Below the pieces are notes generated by a model, which saw nothing but the letters and a program-made list of their open reading frames with translations, made no database searches and was not told the origin of the DNA. From assembly GCA_021648725.1 (NCBI GenBank), contig JAKISF010000012.1:20261-84260 (forward strand): a stretch of DNA of 64,000 bases, in the 5' to 3' direction. Of this stretch, positions 47,201-56,729 are shown piece after piece (within the stretch, counting starts at the first letter, position 1; each line of letters opens with the position of its first letter). The position numbers and the translations under genes were made by a program. This stretch comes from Bacteroidales bacterium. GTDB lineage: Bacteria > Bacteroidota > Bacteroidia > Bacteroidales > JAADGE01.

Positions 47201-50200
47201 CTAATTTAACAGCAGGCTCATCTTCTTATTTAAGCAGATCTTGGACCGGAGATGATGGAAGCACATGGTCAGCAACCGACTCTCGAACAGATCAAACAAT
47301 CGGCAGCGGAACAGCTATTACTTTACGTACCGGATATGTAACTTCAGGAACAATTGCCGGAGGAGTCGGAGATATTACAATTACAACTGATTTACCTTTT
47401 TCTGATCCTGACGGGAATCTTGATGTGCTGGTAAACGGTTCCTTAGTGGGAACAGTACCTTACACTACAACCCCTACAACTACAACAATATCGGGTGTTA
47501 ATGTGACGGGAAATGTAATAATCAGAATGGAAAGTGCAAATTCTGCTCGAATAACAATTGATAATGTTACGTGGACATGTGGCGGAGCAGGCAATGATGC
47601 CGACTCTTATGTTGACGGTAAAATTTTAGCATCACAACCGAATCCCGGAACAATTGCTTCTACCATTGATACAGACCCCGAGGCAATTAATGTTTTTGAA
47701 TTTGATATTTTTGATGCAGGAACAGCAGACGGTCTGCCAACAGATGTTACTCAAATTACGATTGTACCCGGTACAAACAATACAGCTGATTGGTCGGTAG
47801 TATTGCAAAATGCTAAAATATCGCTTGACGGCGGAACTTCTTTTGTTACTACCGGAGCTCCTGTTATTACGGCAGGCTCAATTGTAATACCTATTACCGC
47901 AGGTAACTTAATTGTTGCCGACGGCGGTTCTGCAACTGTATCTTTATTTACATATTTGAATACAACAGGTATAACTGATAATCAGATTCTTGAATTTATG
48001 GTTGACGGAACGGCACACGGTTTCACTGCCGATGCAGGAGGATCAACTTTTGCTTCGACTTTTACTGTCGGTACAAGTTCTCCGGTTTCTAACCAAATAA
48101 CGATTACTGTAACGGCAACCGGATTAAGTTTTACACAACAACCTACAAATACGGTTGTAAATGTTGCAATGTCACCTAATCCTACGGTATCAGCTGTTGA
48201 TATCAACGGAAATGTTGATGTTGATTACAATACGGCAATTTCTGTAACTTCAACCGGCTCACTTACAGGTTCTCCTGTTGCAGGAACATGGGCAAGCGGT
48301 GTCGCTACATTTTCAAGTTTAGTTCATACAGTAATTCAAACAGGAAGGACTTTAACAGCATCTTCGGGTGCGTTCAGTACTCTCAGTAATTTGTTTGATA
48401 TTACGGCAGTTCCTTTAAATTGTGCTTCTGACTTGATAATTTCTGAGTATGTTGAAGGAACGGATAATTATATTGAAATATTTAACGATACCGGAGCTGA
48501 TGTTGATTTATCAGATTACAGACTAAGAAGATATCCGAACGGAGCAACAACCCCGCTTGAAGATGTTGCACTTTCCGGAATATTATTAGCAGGAGATGTT
48601 ATAGTATATGGTAATTCCGGAGCAACAACTTATGGAGGAACATTTACCGTAAACGCAGCCTGTATTTTTAACGGGGATGATGCCATGGCTTTATATAAAG
48701 TTTCTCTTGCAGCAAATATTGATGTTGTCGGGATTATCGGAAGTACTACAGAACCGGGTGCCAGTGTAACGTTAGTGAGAAAAGCTGCTGTTTTTTCAGG
48801 AACAACGACTTATGATGTTACAGAATGGGATTCATATGCTGTTGATGATGTTTCTTTTCTCGGTTCTCACACAATGGTTTGTACTTGCGAGGAGCCTACG
48901 GTTCATGCTTCGGCATTAACATTTTCAACAATAACAGCAACTTCAATGACCTTAAATTGGACTTCAGGTAACGGTATATCCAGAATTGTTGTTGCAAAAG
49001 AAGCATTGAATGTTGATTGGGTTCCGACAGATCTTAATACATATACGGCAAATTCATCATTCGGTTCGGGAACTCAATTAGGTGTCGGTAATTATGTTGT
49101 TTATAACGGAAGCGGAAGTTCATTTACAGTTACAAACTTAACTCCGGGAACAACTTATTATTTTGAAATTTTTGAATACGGTTGTCAACCGGGAAATGAA
49201 GATTATTTAACTTCAGGTACTCCGGAAGCAGGCCTTGAAACAACACTTCCTAATGATGTTACAAATTTCCAAGTCGATTGTACAACATTAACAACAGCTA
49301 ATCTTTCTTGGACATTACCTACAGGAAACTATGACGGTATTATAATAGCCGTACTTCCTGCTGCAACTCCTGACAATCCTACTTGTGACGGTATTACATT
49401 AACTTCGCCGAATACGGATTTTTCTCTTGCAAGTGTTTATTGCGGTAATGCAAGCGGTGCGGTTTATGTGTATAATAATGTAGGAACAAGTGTAAGTATA
49501 ACCGGATTAACGGCGGGAACATCATACCATTTTAAAGCGTTTACATACAAAAACTCATCTTGGTCAGCCGGAAGTGAAATTATACAAACAGCAGAAGTCA
49601 GTAATGTTGCTGATTTAACTTCCACTTGCGGAAACGGTGAAAGTTTAATTGCATGGACAAATCCTTCAGCAGCTTGTATTGATGAAGTTATTATTACAGT
49701 AAATACTGTTTCAGTAACAGGTGTTCCGGCAGGGACATATACTGCAAACTCATTAGATTATACAGATGTTTTAAATCCGACTCTTTCTGACGGAAGTGTT
49801 GTTGTTTACAACGGATCGGTTTCGCCTCAGATTGTTACGGGTTTAACTAACGGAATAACGTATTTCTTTAAAGTTTTTGTCAGAAGCGGAACAGATTGGT
49901 CTTCCGGTGTTGAAGTCAGTTGTACGGCAACAACGGCAACTTTCTTTGATTACGGAGATTTAGCAATTGTCGGAATCAATACACATTATATAGATTATGA
50001 CGGTACATTGTCTGATGATGAGATACAATTTGTGTGTTTTAAAGATATTACCACGGAAACAGCAATAGATTTTACGGATAACGGGTATGAAAGATTATAT
50101 GCAGGAAAATGGGCAGATTCGGAAGGAACTATACGTTTAACACGAACAGGTCCTGATGTTCCTGCAGGTACTGTTATTACTGTAAGAGGAAGGAATGCAG

Positions 50201-53199
50201 CGGCTAACTGGAGTGTATTTATAGGAAGCGGAACACCTTTCGGCACATTAACAAATGATGATGCCAATTGGACAATAACAGACGGAGGTGCGGGGAATAA
50301 TGTGTTTGACTTGAATGTAAATGATCAAATTTGGATGATGCAAGGCGGATCCTGGATTAATCCGACAGGAGCTCATAATGCCGATTATACCGGAAAAGTT
50401 TTATACGGCTGGACAGCAATAGGATGGGAGCCTGCTCCGGGTTATGATGATACAAAAGGATCAACAATATTCCCCAGTAGTGCTTGTTCTGTTACAAACC
50501 TGGTAGGTGTGCTGAATGAGGATAAAGTAAGATACGACAGTTTAACAACGGCAACAACACAAAGAGATTGGATAAGTCGTTTTAATGATGAACAGAAATG
50601 GACAGGATATTTAGACAGTACAAGTTATCAAAACGGAGGAACTTTACCTGATGTTATTACTATTACGGGAACCGGTACAAGTACGATTGCCAAATGGACA
50701 GGGGAAACAAGTACAGATTGGGATGATTGTACAAATTGGCTTAATTTAAAAGTTCCTTCTGCAGGTACTAATGTAGAGTTTGTATCGGATGATTGCTTCA
50801 ATGATATTGTAATTCTTCCGGGACAAACTGTAGCTTGTAATGATTTGAATATAAGCGGAACAGCTTTAACTCACTCAATAAGACTTGAAGGAGATGCAAC
50901 AGCAATTCTTGAAGTTCACGGAGATGTTATCATAGGCGGTCCTGCCGGAGTTCTTGATTGTGATGACGGAACAACAGCTGCTGACGGAATATTGAAAGTT
51001 TACGGAGATTGGTTTGAGAATACTTCAGGCGGCTTCCTTCCCGGTAATTCAACTGTTGAATTTAACGGTGCTGTTGCTCAGTCAATTAATACTGTAGATG
51101 TACAAGCAGATTTTTATAATTTAACAATTAATAATTCTTCGGCAGGCGGAGTTAGTTTGTCGGATGCGGGAATTTCAACCGGAACTTTAAGCTTAACTGC
51201 AGGAATACTTGACTTAAATGCGTTAAATTTTATTGTTTCAGGTCCGTTTACCGGAACAAACGGTGTTTTTAGAGGCAATTCATTATCTGATTTAATAGTA
51301 AACGGAACAGGAACAATTACTTATGATTTTAGTTTTGCTGTACCGCAAGAGTTGAATTTATTTAATATGAACAGAACAGGTGAAACAGCGGCATTAGCTA
51401 CTAATTTGACAATGGTTGACCTGCAAATTGATGCCGGAGCAGTTCAAATGAATGCCGGAAAATATTTCACGGTTACCGGAATTTTAACTAACACACCCGG
51501 AACACCGGGATTAGTATTAAAATCTGATGCAACCGGCACAGCTTCATTAATACAAAATAATGAGAATATTCAAGCAACATGTGAAAGATATGTTCCTGCT
51601 TCTGTATGGTCTTATGTTTTTAGTCCTTTAAGCCTTGTTCCCACAAGTTTATTTAACACCGGAAATCCGAACTTCTATTATTACAATGAAGCACCGGCAG
51701 ATTACTGGGATGCTGTAACAATATACGGAACAACAGGATGGACACCGGAGGGTACAGCAAATTTAAGTATAAATAAAGGTTATATCAGTTACGACAATAC
51801 GTTTAATATTTATAATATGACGGGCGGAACTTTGTATTATGATGCAATTAATAATAATAAAGTGTTTACATTATCCTGTACAGATAACGGTACAGGTTCG
51901 GTAGGTTTAAACGGAGTTACGGCTGCCTGGGAAGATTTTGAAGGCTGGAATTTAATAGGTAATCCTTATACTGCTGCTGTTGATTGGAATCAGTTTGCAT
52001 TAGCTAACACCGAAAATGTTGTTTATTACTATGACGGTGCTGCAGCCAATTATAAATATTTCGGAGGCGGAACTTTGTACAATCAAGGTATTACCGTAAA
52101 CGGAGGCTCACAATTTATTCCTGCTAATCAGGCATTTGTGGTTAAAGCAATTGTAAATAACGGAACAGTAATAATACCTGATGCTGCACGTACACATAAT
52201 GCACAAGCCTTTTGGAAAAAAACAAAAGAAACGGCATCTGATATATTGCGTTTAGAAGTAGTAAAGGACGGTTTTAAAGATGAAACAGTAATAAGATATG
52301 TAAATGATGCAACCGATGAACATGATGCATTGTTTGATGCCTATAAGTTATTTTCATTAGATAAGTCAAAACCTATGATATATAGCCGAAATGAAAGTAA
52401 CAGTCACTATTATGCGTTAAATACTCTTTCTAAAATAACGTCGCATAAAGTTGTTCCGTTAGGACTTTATATCGGAGAATCAGATGAATATACGTTTAAT
52501 TTTACGGAGAATACATTTGTAAATATGCATATATGGTTAGAAGACAGGCTTTTATCAACAAATACTAATTTGTTAAATAAATCTAAGTATATTTTCTCGC
52601 AAGCTGCGGAAACAAATCATGACAGATTTTATGTACATTTCGGATTGAATACAAAGCCGATTGTAAATATTGAAGTTCCTGATCAAGAAACTGTAGTAAA
52701 TGAATATTATACATTTGAGTTGCCCGAAAACACGTTTATTGATAATGATTTTGAAGATGTACTGACAATAACGGTAAGTTTAGCATCAGGAGAAGAACTT
52801 CCTGCTTGGTTGACTTATGATCAAGATTTGAAGCAATTCACAGGAATCCCTGAAAATATTCAATCTTTGGATATAAGACTTACTGCAACCGATATTTTCG
52901 GAGCCGAAGTTTCAGATATATTTAACTTGAATGTAAAAAGTACAAGTTCTGTTTCTGATATTTTTGAAAATCAAATATTGATTTATCCGAATCCTTCGAA
53001 CGGTAAGTTTACCGTGCAACAAAACTCTAATTCAGAGTTCGATATAAAAGTAAAAGATGAAACTGGCAGAACAATTTTTGTTTCTGACAATAATATCGGA
53101 ACGACAGAATTAGATTTAAGTTCATTTGCAAAAGGAATTTATTTTGTTGAAATTAAATCAAATAAAAATATTGTAAACAAAAAACTGATATTAGAATAG
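44281..53199 (+). CDS. 2,972-residue multi-domain T9SS surface protein
   Basis: A signal peptide (cleaved after GFTQ) is followed by an N-terminal domain (about 20-320) of glutamine-amidotransferase-like/DUF4350 character (YDIFVACEPNNPFTAAEKTAI, GGGLFMIADHNIADRDGDGW). Then come three Ig-like repeats (the last two a near-identical 113-residue tandem), two lamin-tail-like domains (CASDLIISQVNENGADKYVE, CASDLIISEYVEGTDNYIE), a beta module with a DxDxD Ca-like stretch, invasin-type Ig repeats, and several fibronectin III domains (48900-49930). A lamin-tail-like module and a tail follow, both shared with the upstream nuclease, ending in a type A sorting domain (IYPNPSNGKF ... LILE). No nuclease motif was found. 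It probably acts at or beyond the cell surface, perhaps as an adhesin or scaffold for its neighbours. Confidence 0.85.
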   Translation: MKKIFIFSLLFLLTTVGFTQKILFDNTKSEQAGNADWIPDADAPIPFPAQSGITGNSFPTPTGDVDTYWSGALSMWGIEMAKRGYTIETLPSSGSITYGDAGNTQDLSNYDIFVACEPNNPFTAAEKTAILTFVQNGGGLFMIADHNIADRDGDGWSADEVWNDLMAGDPFGMQFNTASDITETISTNIANLPGDPLLHGVAGDVDGVEFHGGATLDINTTNNPSVIAVAYETGAANPGTAGVMCAYATYGSGRVVGLGDSSAAEDDTPNGGTTYPGWIQPIGSTYGAIFDMDNGRLITNATIWLLGTAGPALSATPSSITGLDYVTGAGPSAEQTFDVSGSLLDGSQVTVTAPTNFEVSLTSGGPFSASVTIPYTAPTLSATTVYVRLISGLAVNSYSGNVSLVDNGTASTINVAVSGNVTSGAAGCASDLIISQVNENGADKYVEIANFTGSSVSLIDYDLVVYANGATAPTSTIDLTDAASIADGDVWVLANANVSITADQVSGSFAPNGDDVIALRKTSTNIDVFGTIGNSTAWYADQQYIRNSNITAPTTTYASGDWIITAYGGGDPGTLGAHTMDCGAIPTLSVTPSTLTGYSYIFGSGPSASQNFSLSGTDLDGTQVTVTAPTNYEVSTDNITFTPSVVIAYTAPTLGATTIYVRLKAGLAVGLYNGELVTCSDDGTASNVTVSNDGEVLQPTLSVTPATLTGYSYIVGSGPSASQNFSLSGANLDGTQVTVTAPTNYEVSTDNTTFTPSVVVSYTAPTLNATTIYVRLKAGLAVGLYNGELVTCSDNGTASNVTVSNDGEVTALPAVTLADNGTQVAAANVSQNTAKHNLHTFKLTVANNTTTLSQVDFTSAGTYIATDITKFQLWYHTVNDLAAATQIGADILLTLGVGTHSFTGLSQALAVGDAFFWITTDIDVAATVGNTINVNAVATTDLTFTSGTKSGSTTAGGAQTIIAFVGPCGTETFANLTAGSSSYLSRSWTGDDGSTWSATDSRTDQTIGSGTAITLRTGYVTSGTIAGGVGDITITTDLPFSDPDGNLDVLVNGSLVGTVPYTTTPTTTTISGVNVTGNVIIRMESANSARITIDNVTWTCGGAGNDADSYVDGKILASQPNPGTIASTIDTDPEAINVFEFDIFDAGTADGLPTDVTQITIVPGTNNTADWSVVLQNAKISLDGGTSFVTTGAPVITAGSIVIPITAGNLIVADGGSATVSLFTYLNTTGITDNQILEFMVDGTAHGFTADAGGSTFASTFTVGTSSPVSNQITITVTATGLSFTQQPTNTVVNVAMSPNPTVSAVDINGNVDVDYNTAISVTSTGSLTGSPVAGTWASGVATFSSLVHTVIQTGRTLTASSGAFSTLSNLFDITAVPLNCASDLIISEYVEGTDNYIEIFNDTGADVDLSDYRLRRYPNGATTPLEDVALSGILLAGDVIVYGNSGATTYGGTFTVNAACIFNGDDAMALYKVSLAANIDVVGIIGSTTEPGASVTLVRKAAVFSGTTTYDVTEWDSYAVDDVSFLGSHTMVCTCEEPTVHASALTFSTITATSMTLNWTSGNGISRIVVAKEALNVDWVPTDLNTYTANSSFGSGTQLGVGNYVVYNGSGSSFTVTNLTPGTTYYFEIFEYGCQPGNEDYLTSGTPEAGLETTLPNDVTNFQVDCTTLTTANLSWTLPTGNYDGIIIAVLPAATPDNPTCDGITLTSPNTDFSLASVYCGNASGAVYVYNNVGTSVSITGLTAGTSYHFKAFTYKNSSWSAGSEIIQTAEVSNVADLTSTCGNGESLIAWTNPSAACIDEVIITVNTVSVTGVPAGTYTANSLDYTDVLNPTLSDGSVVVYNGSVSPQIVTGLTNGITYFFKVFVRSGTDWSSGVEVSCTATTATFFDYGDLAIVGINTHYIDYDGTLSDDEIQFVCFKDITTETAIDFTDNGYERLYAGKWADSEGTIRLTRTGPDVPAGTVITVRGRNAAANWSVFIGSGTPFGTLTNDDANWTITDGGAGNNVFDLNVNDQIWMMQGGSWINPTGAHNADYTGKVLYGWTAIGWEPAPGYDDTKGSTIFPSSACSVTNLVGVLNEDKVRYDSLTTATTQRDWISRFNDEQKWTGYLDSTSYQNGGTLPDVITITGTGTSTIAKWTGETSTDWDDCTNWLNLKVPSAGTNVEFVSDDCFNDIVILPGQTVACNDLNISGTALTHSIRLEGDATAILEVHGDVIIGGPAGVLDCDDGTTAADGILKVYGDWFENTSGGFLPGNSTVEFNGAVAQSINTVDVQADFYNLTINNSSAGGVSLSDAGISTGTLSLTAGILDLNALNFIVSGPFTGTNGVFRGNSLSDLIVNGTGTITYDFSFAVPQELNLFNMNRTGETAALATNLTMVDLQIDAGAVQMNAGKYFTVTGILTNTPGTPGLVLKSDATGTASLIQNNENIQATCERYVPASVWSYVFSPLSLVPTSLFNTGNPNFYYYNEAPADYWDAVTIYGTTGWTPEGTANLSINKGYISYDNTFNIYNMTGGTLYYDAINNNKVFTLSCTDNGTGSVGLNGVTAAWEDFEGWNLIGNPYTAAVDWNQFALANTENVVYYYDGAAANYKYFGGGTLYNQGITVNGGSQFIPANQAFVVKAIVNNGTVIIPDAARTHNAQAFWKKTKETASDILRLEVVKDGFKDETVIRYVNDATDEHDALFDAYKLFSLDKSKPMIYSRNESNSHYYALNTLSKITSHKVVPLGLYIGESDEYTFNFTENTFVNMHIWLEDRLLSTNTNLLNKSKYIFSQAAETNHDRFYVHFGLNTKPIVNIEVPDQETVVNEYYTFELPENTFIDNDFEDVLTITVSLASGEELPAWLTYDQDLKQFTGIPENIQSLDIRLTATDIFGAEVSDIFNLNVKSTSSVSDIFENQILIYPNPSNGKFTVQQNSNSEFDIKVKDETGRTIFVSDNNIGTTELDLSSFAKGIYFVEIKSNKNIVNKKLILE
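46030..46708 (+). repeat. Tandem 339-base Ig-domain repeat inside the giant gene
   Basis: Two adjacent copies, offset by 339 bases (113 codons), encode PTLSVTPSTLTGYSYI-type Ig domains. Long stretches are identical at DNA level, for example around 46087-46128 and 46426-46467 (CTCAGCTTCACAAAACTTCA). A more diverged third copy lies at about 45205-45546, separated from the pair by a lamin-tail domain. Confidence 0.85.
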
Positions 53200-53220
53200 T
53201 TAATTTCAAGTTATAACAGA

Positions 53221-53247
53221 AGAAGCCTCAAGTTTAAGGGGCTTTTT
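53221..53247 (+). terminator. Terminator after the 2,972-residue gene
   Basis: AAGCCTC (53223-53229) pairs with GGGGCTT (53238-53244, one T-G pair) and is followed by T's, 22 bases after the stop. Confidence 0.7.
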
Positions 53248-53314
53248 CTATTGCAAATTTTCCGAAAGTTACATAACAAATTATTTAAAAACCGTATATT
53301 AAATTATACATACA

Positions 53315-56300
53315 ATGAATATTATGATGCGAAAAACAAAACTGATTGTACTTTTAAATTTAATATTTTTTACAAGTTTTGCTCAAATACCAACAGGTTA
53401 TTACGATACGGCAACCGGAACAGGAGCTGCACTTAAAACCCAGTTGTATAATATCATAAAAAACCCCGGTGTACCAACTTATACAGAGTTATGGACAGCT
53501 TTTCAATCTACAGATGTAGATATTTATTATGAAAACGACGGAACAGTATTAGATATGTATTCGGAAAAACCTGTTGCTACAGATCCGTATAACTTTACAT
53601 TCGTTACAGATCAGTGCGGCACTTATACGGGAGAAAGCTCTTGTTATAACAGAGAACACTCTTTTCCGAAAAGTTGGTTTGCTTCTGCTACTCCTATGTA
53701 TTCTGACTTATTTCATTTGTATCCGACAGACGGATATGTTAACGGAATACGAAGTAATTTACCTTACGGACCTAATAACGGAGAAGGCTATATCTCTCAA
53801 AACGGCTCTAAAAAAGGAGTTTGTACGGCCGCTGGGTATTCAGGAACAGTATTTGAACCGATTGATGAATTTAAAGGCGACTTAGCTCGAACTTATTTTT
53901 ATATGGCAACTTGTTATGAAAATGTTATTACGGGGTGGACAAGTGATGTTCTTGACGGAACTTCTTTCCCCGTCTATAATACCTGGTACTTAAATATTAT
54001 GTTGCAATGGCATACACAAGATCCGGTAAGCCAAAAAGAAATTGATAGGAATGATGCTGTGTACGGGATTCAAGGAAACCGAAATCCGTTTATAGACCAT
54101 CCTGAGTGGGTTGAGTGTATTTGGAACAATAACTGCGGTGTTCAAAATCCGGATAACTTTACAGCAGTTGCTTTTTCTGAAACTCAAATTAATTTAGCCT
54201 GGATATTAAATGCTGCAAATGATAATATTGTTCTTGCGTTTAATACAACAAATACTTTCGGGACTCCGACAGGAACTTATACCGCAGGAAATACAATTTC
54301 CGGAGGCGGAGAGGTTTTGTTTGTCGGAAATGCAACTTCATTCAGTCATACAGGCTTAATAAATCAGGTTTATTACTATAAAATATGGTCTGTAAATGCG
54401 GCGAATGAATATTCAAGCGGTATTACTGCAAGTTCCTCTCCTTTGCTGGCCGAACCGACTAATAGTGTTACAAACTTTATTGTAAGTAATGAAACTTCAA
54501 ATACAATTAGTTTAACATGGACAGATGCAACAGGAGGACAACTGCCGGAAGCATATTTGATAAAAGCAAGTACAGGAGGAATAACACCACCGGTTGACGG
54601 AACTCCGGAAGCTGATGCACAATTTGTGAAAAATATAGCTTATGGTACGGAAACAGTTACATTTACCGGCTTAACGCCTTCAACAACATATTTTTTTGAA
54701 ATATACCCTTATACAAATTCAGGAAGTAATATTAACTATAAAACAAATACTGTTGAATCAGCTATAGGTAATACTCTTGTAGGTTCTTCTGAAATTATAA
54801 ATGAAAACTTTGCGACTTGCCTTCCGACCGGTTGGACAACTTACTCTGTGTCCGGCTTAAATGATTGGTCTTGTGATGTAGGCGGTTTTGTTTATGTAAA
54901 TGCTTATAATAGTGATGTTGCTTGTAATGATTGGCTTATTTCTCCTGCGGTTAATTTGGATATTTACGGCAGTGAACTTTTGACTTTCACTACATACACA
55001 CGATATACAGACGGCGGGATTACGGACCCTGAGGTAAGATTGAAATATTCAGCAGATTATTCCGGTTCCGGAGATCCTCAGTTAGCCTCATGGACAGAAA
55101 TTCCTTATAGTTTTCCGCTTGAAGATTCACAGGCATGGACAGTTTCAGGAGATGTTGATGTAAGTGCTGTTAACGGAACTTCAGTTTATTTCGCATTTGT
55201 TTATACTTCTTCCGGAACAGGAGCCGGGACAAGTACATTATGGCAGGTTGATGATGTTTTATTAACAGGTTCTCTATTGTCAACAAATGACAGTGACTCG
55301 GAAGTTTCAGCTCCGACTTCTCAAATTGCCGCCTCAACAATATCCTCTCTTTTAGATACGGAAATTGAAGCTGTTGATGTTTTCTCTTTTAATATTCAGG
55401 ATAGCGGAACTAGTGATGCTTTGCAAACGGAAGTTTTAAATATGAGAATTTATCCGGGAAGCTCAAATACGGCTGACTGGACAGACTGTATCCAATCGGT
55501 ATTATTGAATGACGGTGCAAATATAAGTATTTCATCATTGTCAATTACAGATACCTACATTAACATACAAACAGCTCCTGTTGTTATAAATGACGGCAGC
55601 TTAAAAACTATTACAATGTCTTTATATTTGAATACCTCAAATATTATTGACGGAACTGTTTTGTCTTTTATGATTGATGCAAATAATCACGGGTTTGTTG
55701 CTGACGGTCAATTTTCTACTTTCTCAACTGTTATTAACGGAGGAAGCGATATATTATCTAATGACTTTACCGTAGACGTAGGAGCAACCGAATTAGTTTT
55801 TTCGCAAGAACCGGGAAATACTTTAGTTAATGTTGCAATGAATCCGACCGTGAAGGTAAAAGCCGTTGATATAAACGGAAATACAGATGTTGATTTTAAT
55901 ACGGCAATTACAATAAGTTCAACCGGAACAATGAGTAATGATCCTGTAAGCGGAACATGGACTTTAGGGAGTGCTGATTTCAGCAATATTATTCATACAG
56001 AAACCGGAACCGGTTTACAATTAACCGCAACTTCGGGAACTTTTTCGTTAAACAGTGCTTTGTTTGATATTTTTTGTACTCCTGTTGACGCAGCCAACCT
56101 AAATGTAACTTGCGGACAGGCACAAAGTGAGATTTCATGGTCAAATTCTTCATGTTATGATGAAGTTATTATTGTAGTTAATGATGCTTCAATAACCGGA
56201 ACACCTGCCGGAACTTATGTTGCAAATTCAACAGATTATACAGATGTTGCAAATCCTGATTTCCCGGGCGGAGGGAAAGTTGTTTATAACGGAACTGTTT

Positions 56301-56659
56301 CTCCGCAAACCATAACAGGCTTAACTAACGGTACAAATTATTATTTTAAAACATTTGTAAACAGTTTCGGGTTATGGTCAACCGGAACAGAAACAACTTG
56401 TACGACCGTTAATGTGGAGCAAACAAATAGTACCTTTAAATTATATCCTAATCCTGTTAATGATTTATTGACTGTTGAGAATAGTTTTAACGGTATATAT
56501 TTAATTGAATTGATTGATGTTACGGGAAAAAGTGTTTTTAAATCAATTTCGGAAAGTAATTATTTTCAATTAAATGTTAATTCATATCCGAAAGGATTAT
56601 ACTTAATAAAGATTTCAAGTTCTGACATTATTTACAGACAAAAGGTTATTATAGAGTAA
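53315..56659 (+). CDS. T9SS-exported Endonuclease I-family nuclease (1,114 residues)
   Basis: The signal peptide (cleavage near FTSFAQ) is followed at once by an Endonuclease I domain (about 26-272). Catalytic residues lie in YNREHSFPKSWF (His115) and IQGNRNPFIDHPEW, with the KGDLARTYFYMATCYE helix also typical. Then come two fibronectin III domains (about 275-480), a choice-of-anchor J domain (about 490-640), the same beta module and invasin-like Ig domain found in the two upstream giants (about 650-920), another FN3-like domain, and a type A sorting domain (LYPNPVNDLL ... KVIIE). The Met at 53324 is an alternative start. It is a paralogue of the 37168-43860 nuclease, with the catalytic domain placed first rather than after two accessory domains. 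Confidence 0.92.
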   Translation: MNIMMRKTKLIVLLNLIFFTSFAQIPTGYYDTATGTGAALKTQLYNIIKNPGVPTYTELWTAFQSTDVDIYYENDGTVLDMYSEKPVATDPYNFTFVTDQCGTYTGESSCYNREHSFPKSWFASATPMYSDLFHLYPTDGYVNGIRSNLPYGPNNGEGYISQNGSKKGVCTAAGYSGTVFEPIDEFKGDLARTYFYMATCYENVITGWTSDVLDGTSFPVYNTWYLNIMLQWHTQDPVSQKEIDRNDAVYGIQGNRNPFIDHPEWVECIWNNNCGVQNPDNFTAVAFSETQINLAWILNAANDNIVLAFNTTNTFGTPTGTYTAGNTISGGGEVLFVGNATSFSHTGLINQVYYYKIWSVNAANEYSSGITASSSPLLAEPTNSVTNFIVSNETSNTISLTWTDATGGQLPEAYLIKASTGGITPPVDGTPEADAQFVKNIAYGTETVTFTGLTPSTTYFFEIYPYTNSGSNINYKTNTVESAIGNTLVGSSEIINENFATCLPTGWTTYSVSGLNDWSCDVGGFVYVNAYNSDVACNDWLISPAVNLDIYGSELLTFTTYTRYTDGGITDPEVRLKYSADYSGSGDPQLASWTEIPYSFPLEDSQAWTVSGDVDVSAVNGTSVYFAFVYTSSGTGAGTSTLWQVDDVLLTGSLLSTNDSDSEVSAPTSQIAASTISSLLDTEIEAVDVFSFNIQDSGTSDALQTEVLNMRIYPGSSNTADWTDCIQSVLLNDGANISISSLSITDTYINIQTAPVVINDGSLKTITMSLYLNTSNIIDGTVLSFMIDANNHGFVADGQFSTFSTVINGGSDILSNDFTVDVGATELVFSQEPGNTLVNVAMNPTVKVKAVDINGNTDVDFNTAITISSTGTMSNDPVSGTWTLGSADFSNIIHTETGTGLQLTATSGTFSLNSALFDIFCTPVDAANLNVTCGQAQSEISWSNSSCYDEVIIVVNDASITGTPAGTYVANSTDYTDVANPDFPGGGKVVYNGTVSPQTITGLTNGTNYYFKTFVNSFGLWSTGTETTCTTVNVEQTNSTFKLYPNPVNDLLTVENSFNGIYLIELIDVTGKSVFKSISESNYFQLNVNSYPKGLYLIKISSSDIIYRQKVIIE

Positions 56660-56664
56660 AATTA

Positions 56665-56695
56665 AAAAGAGCAAAATATTTTATTTTGCTCTTTT
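56665..56695. terminator. Bidirectional Rho-independent terminator
   Basis: A 14-base arm, AAAAGAGCAAAATA, a three-base loop, and its exact complement ending in TTTT. It lies between the convergent stops at 56659 (+) and 56730 (-). Confidence 0.85.
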
Positions 56696-56729
56696 ATTAA
56701 CAGTATTATGAATTATTGAAATGAATTTG

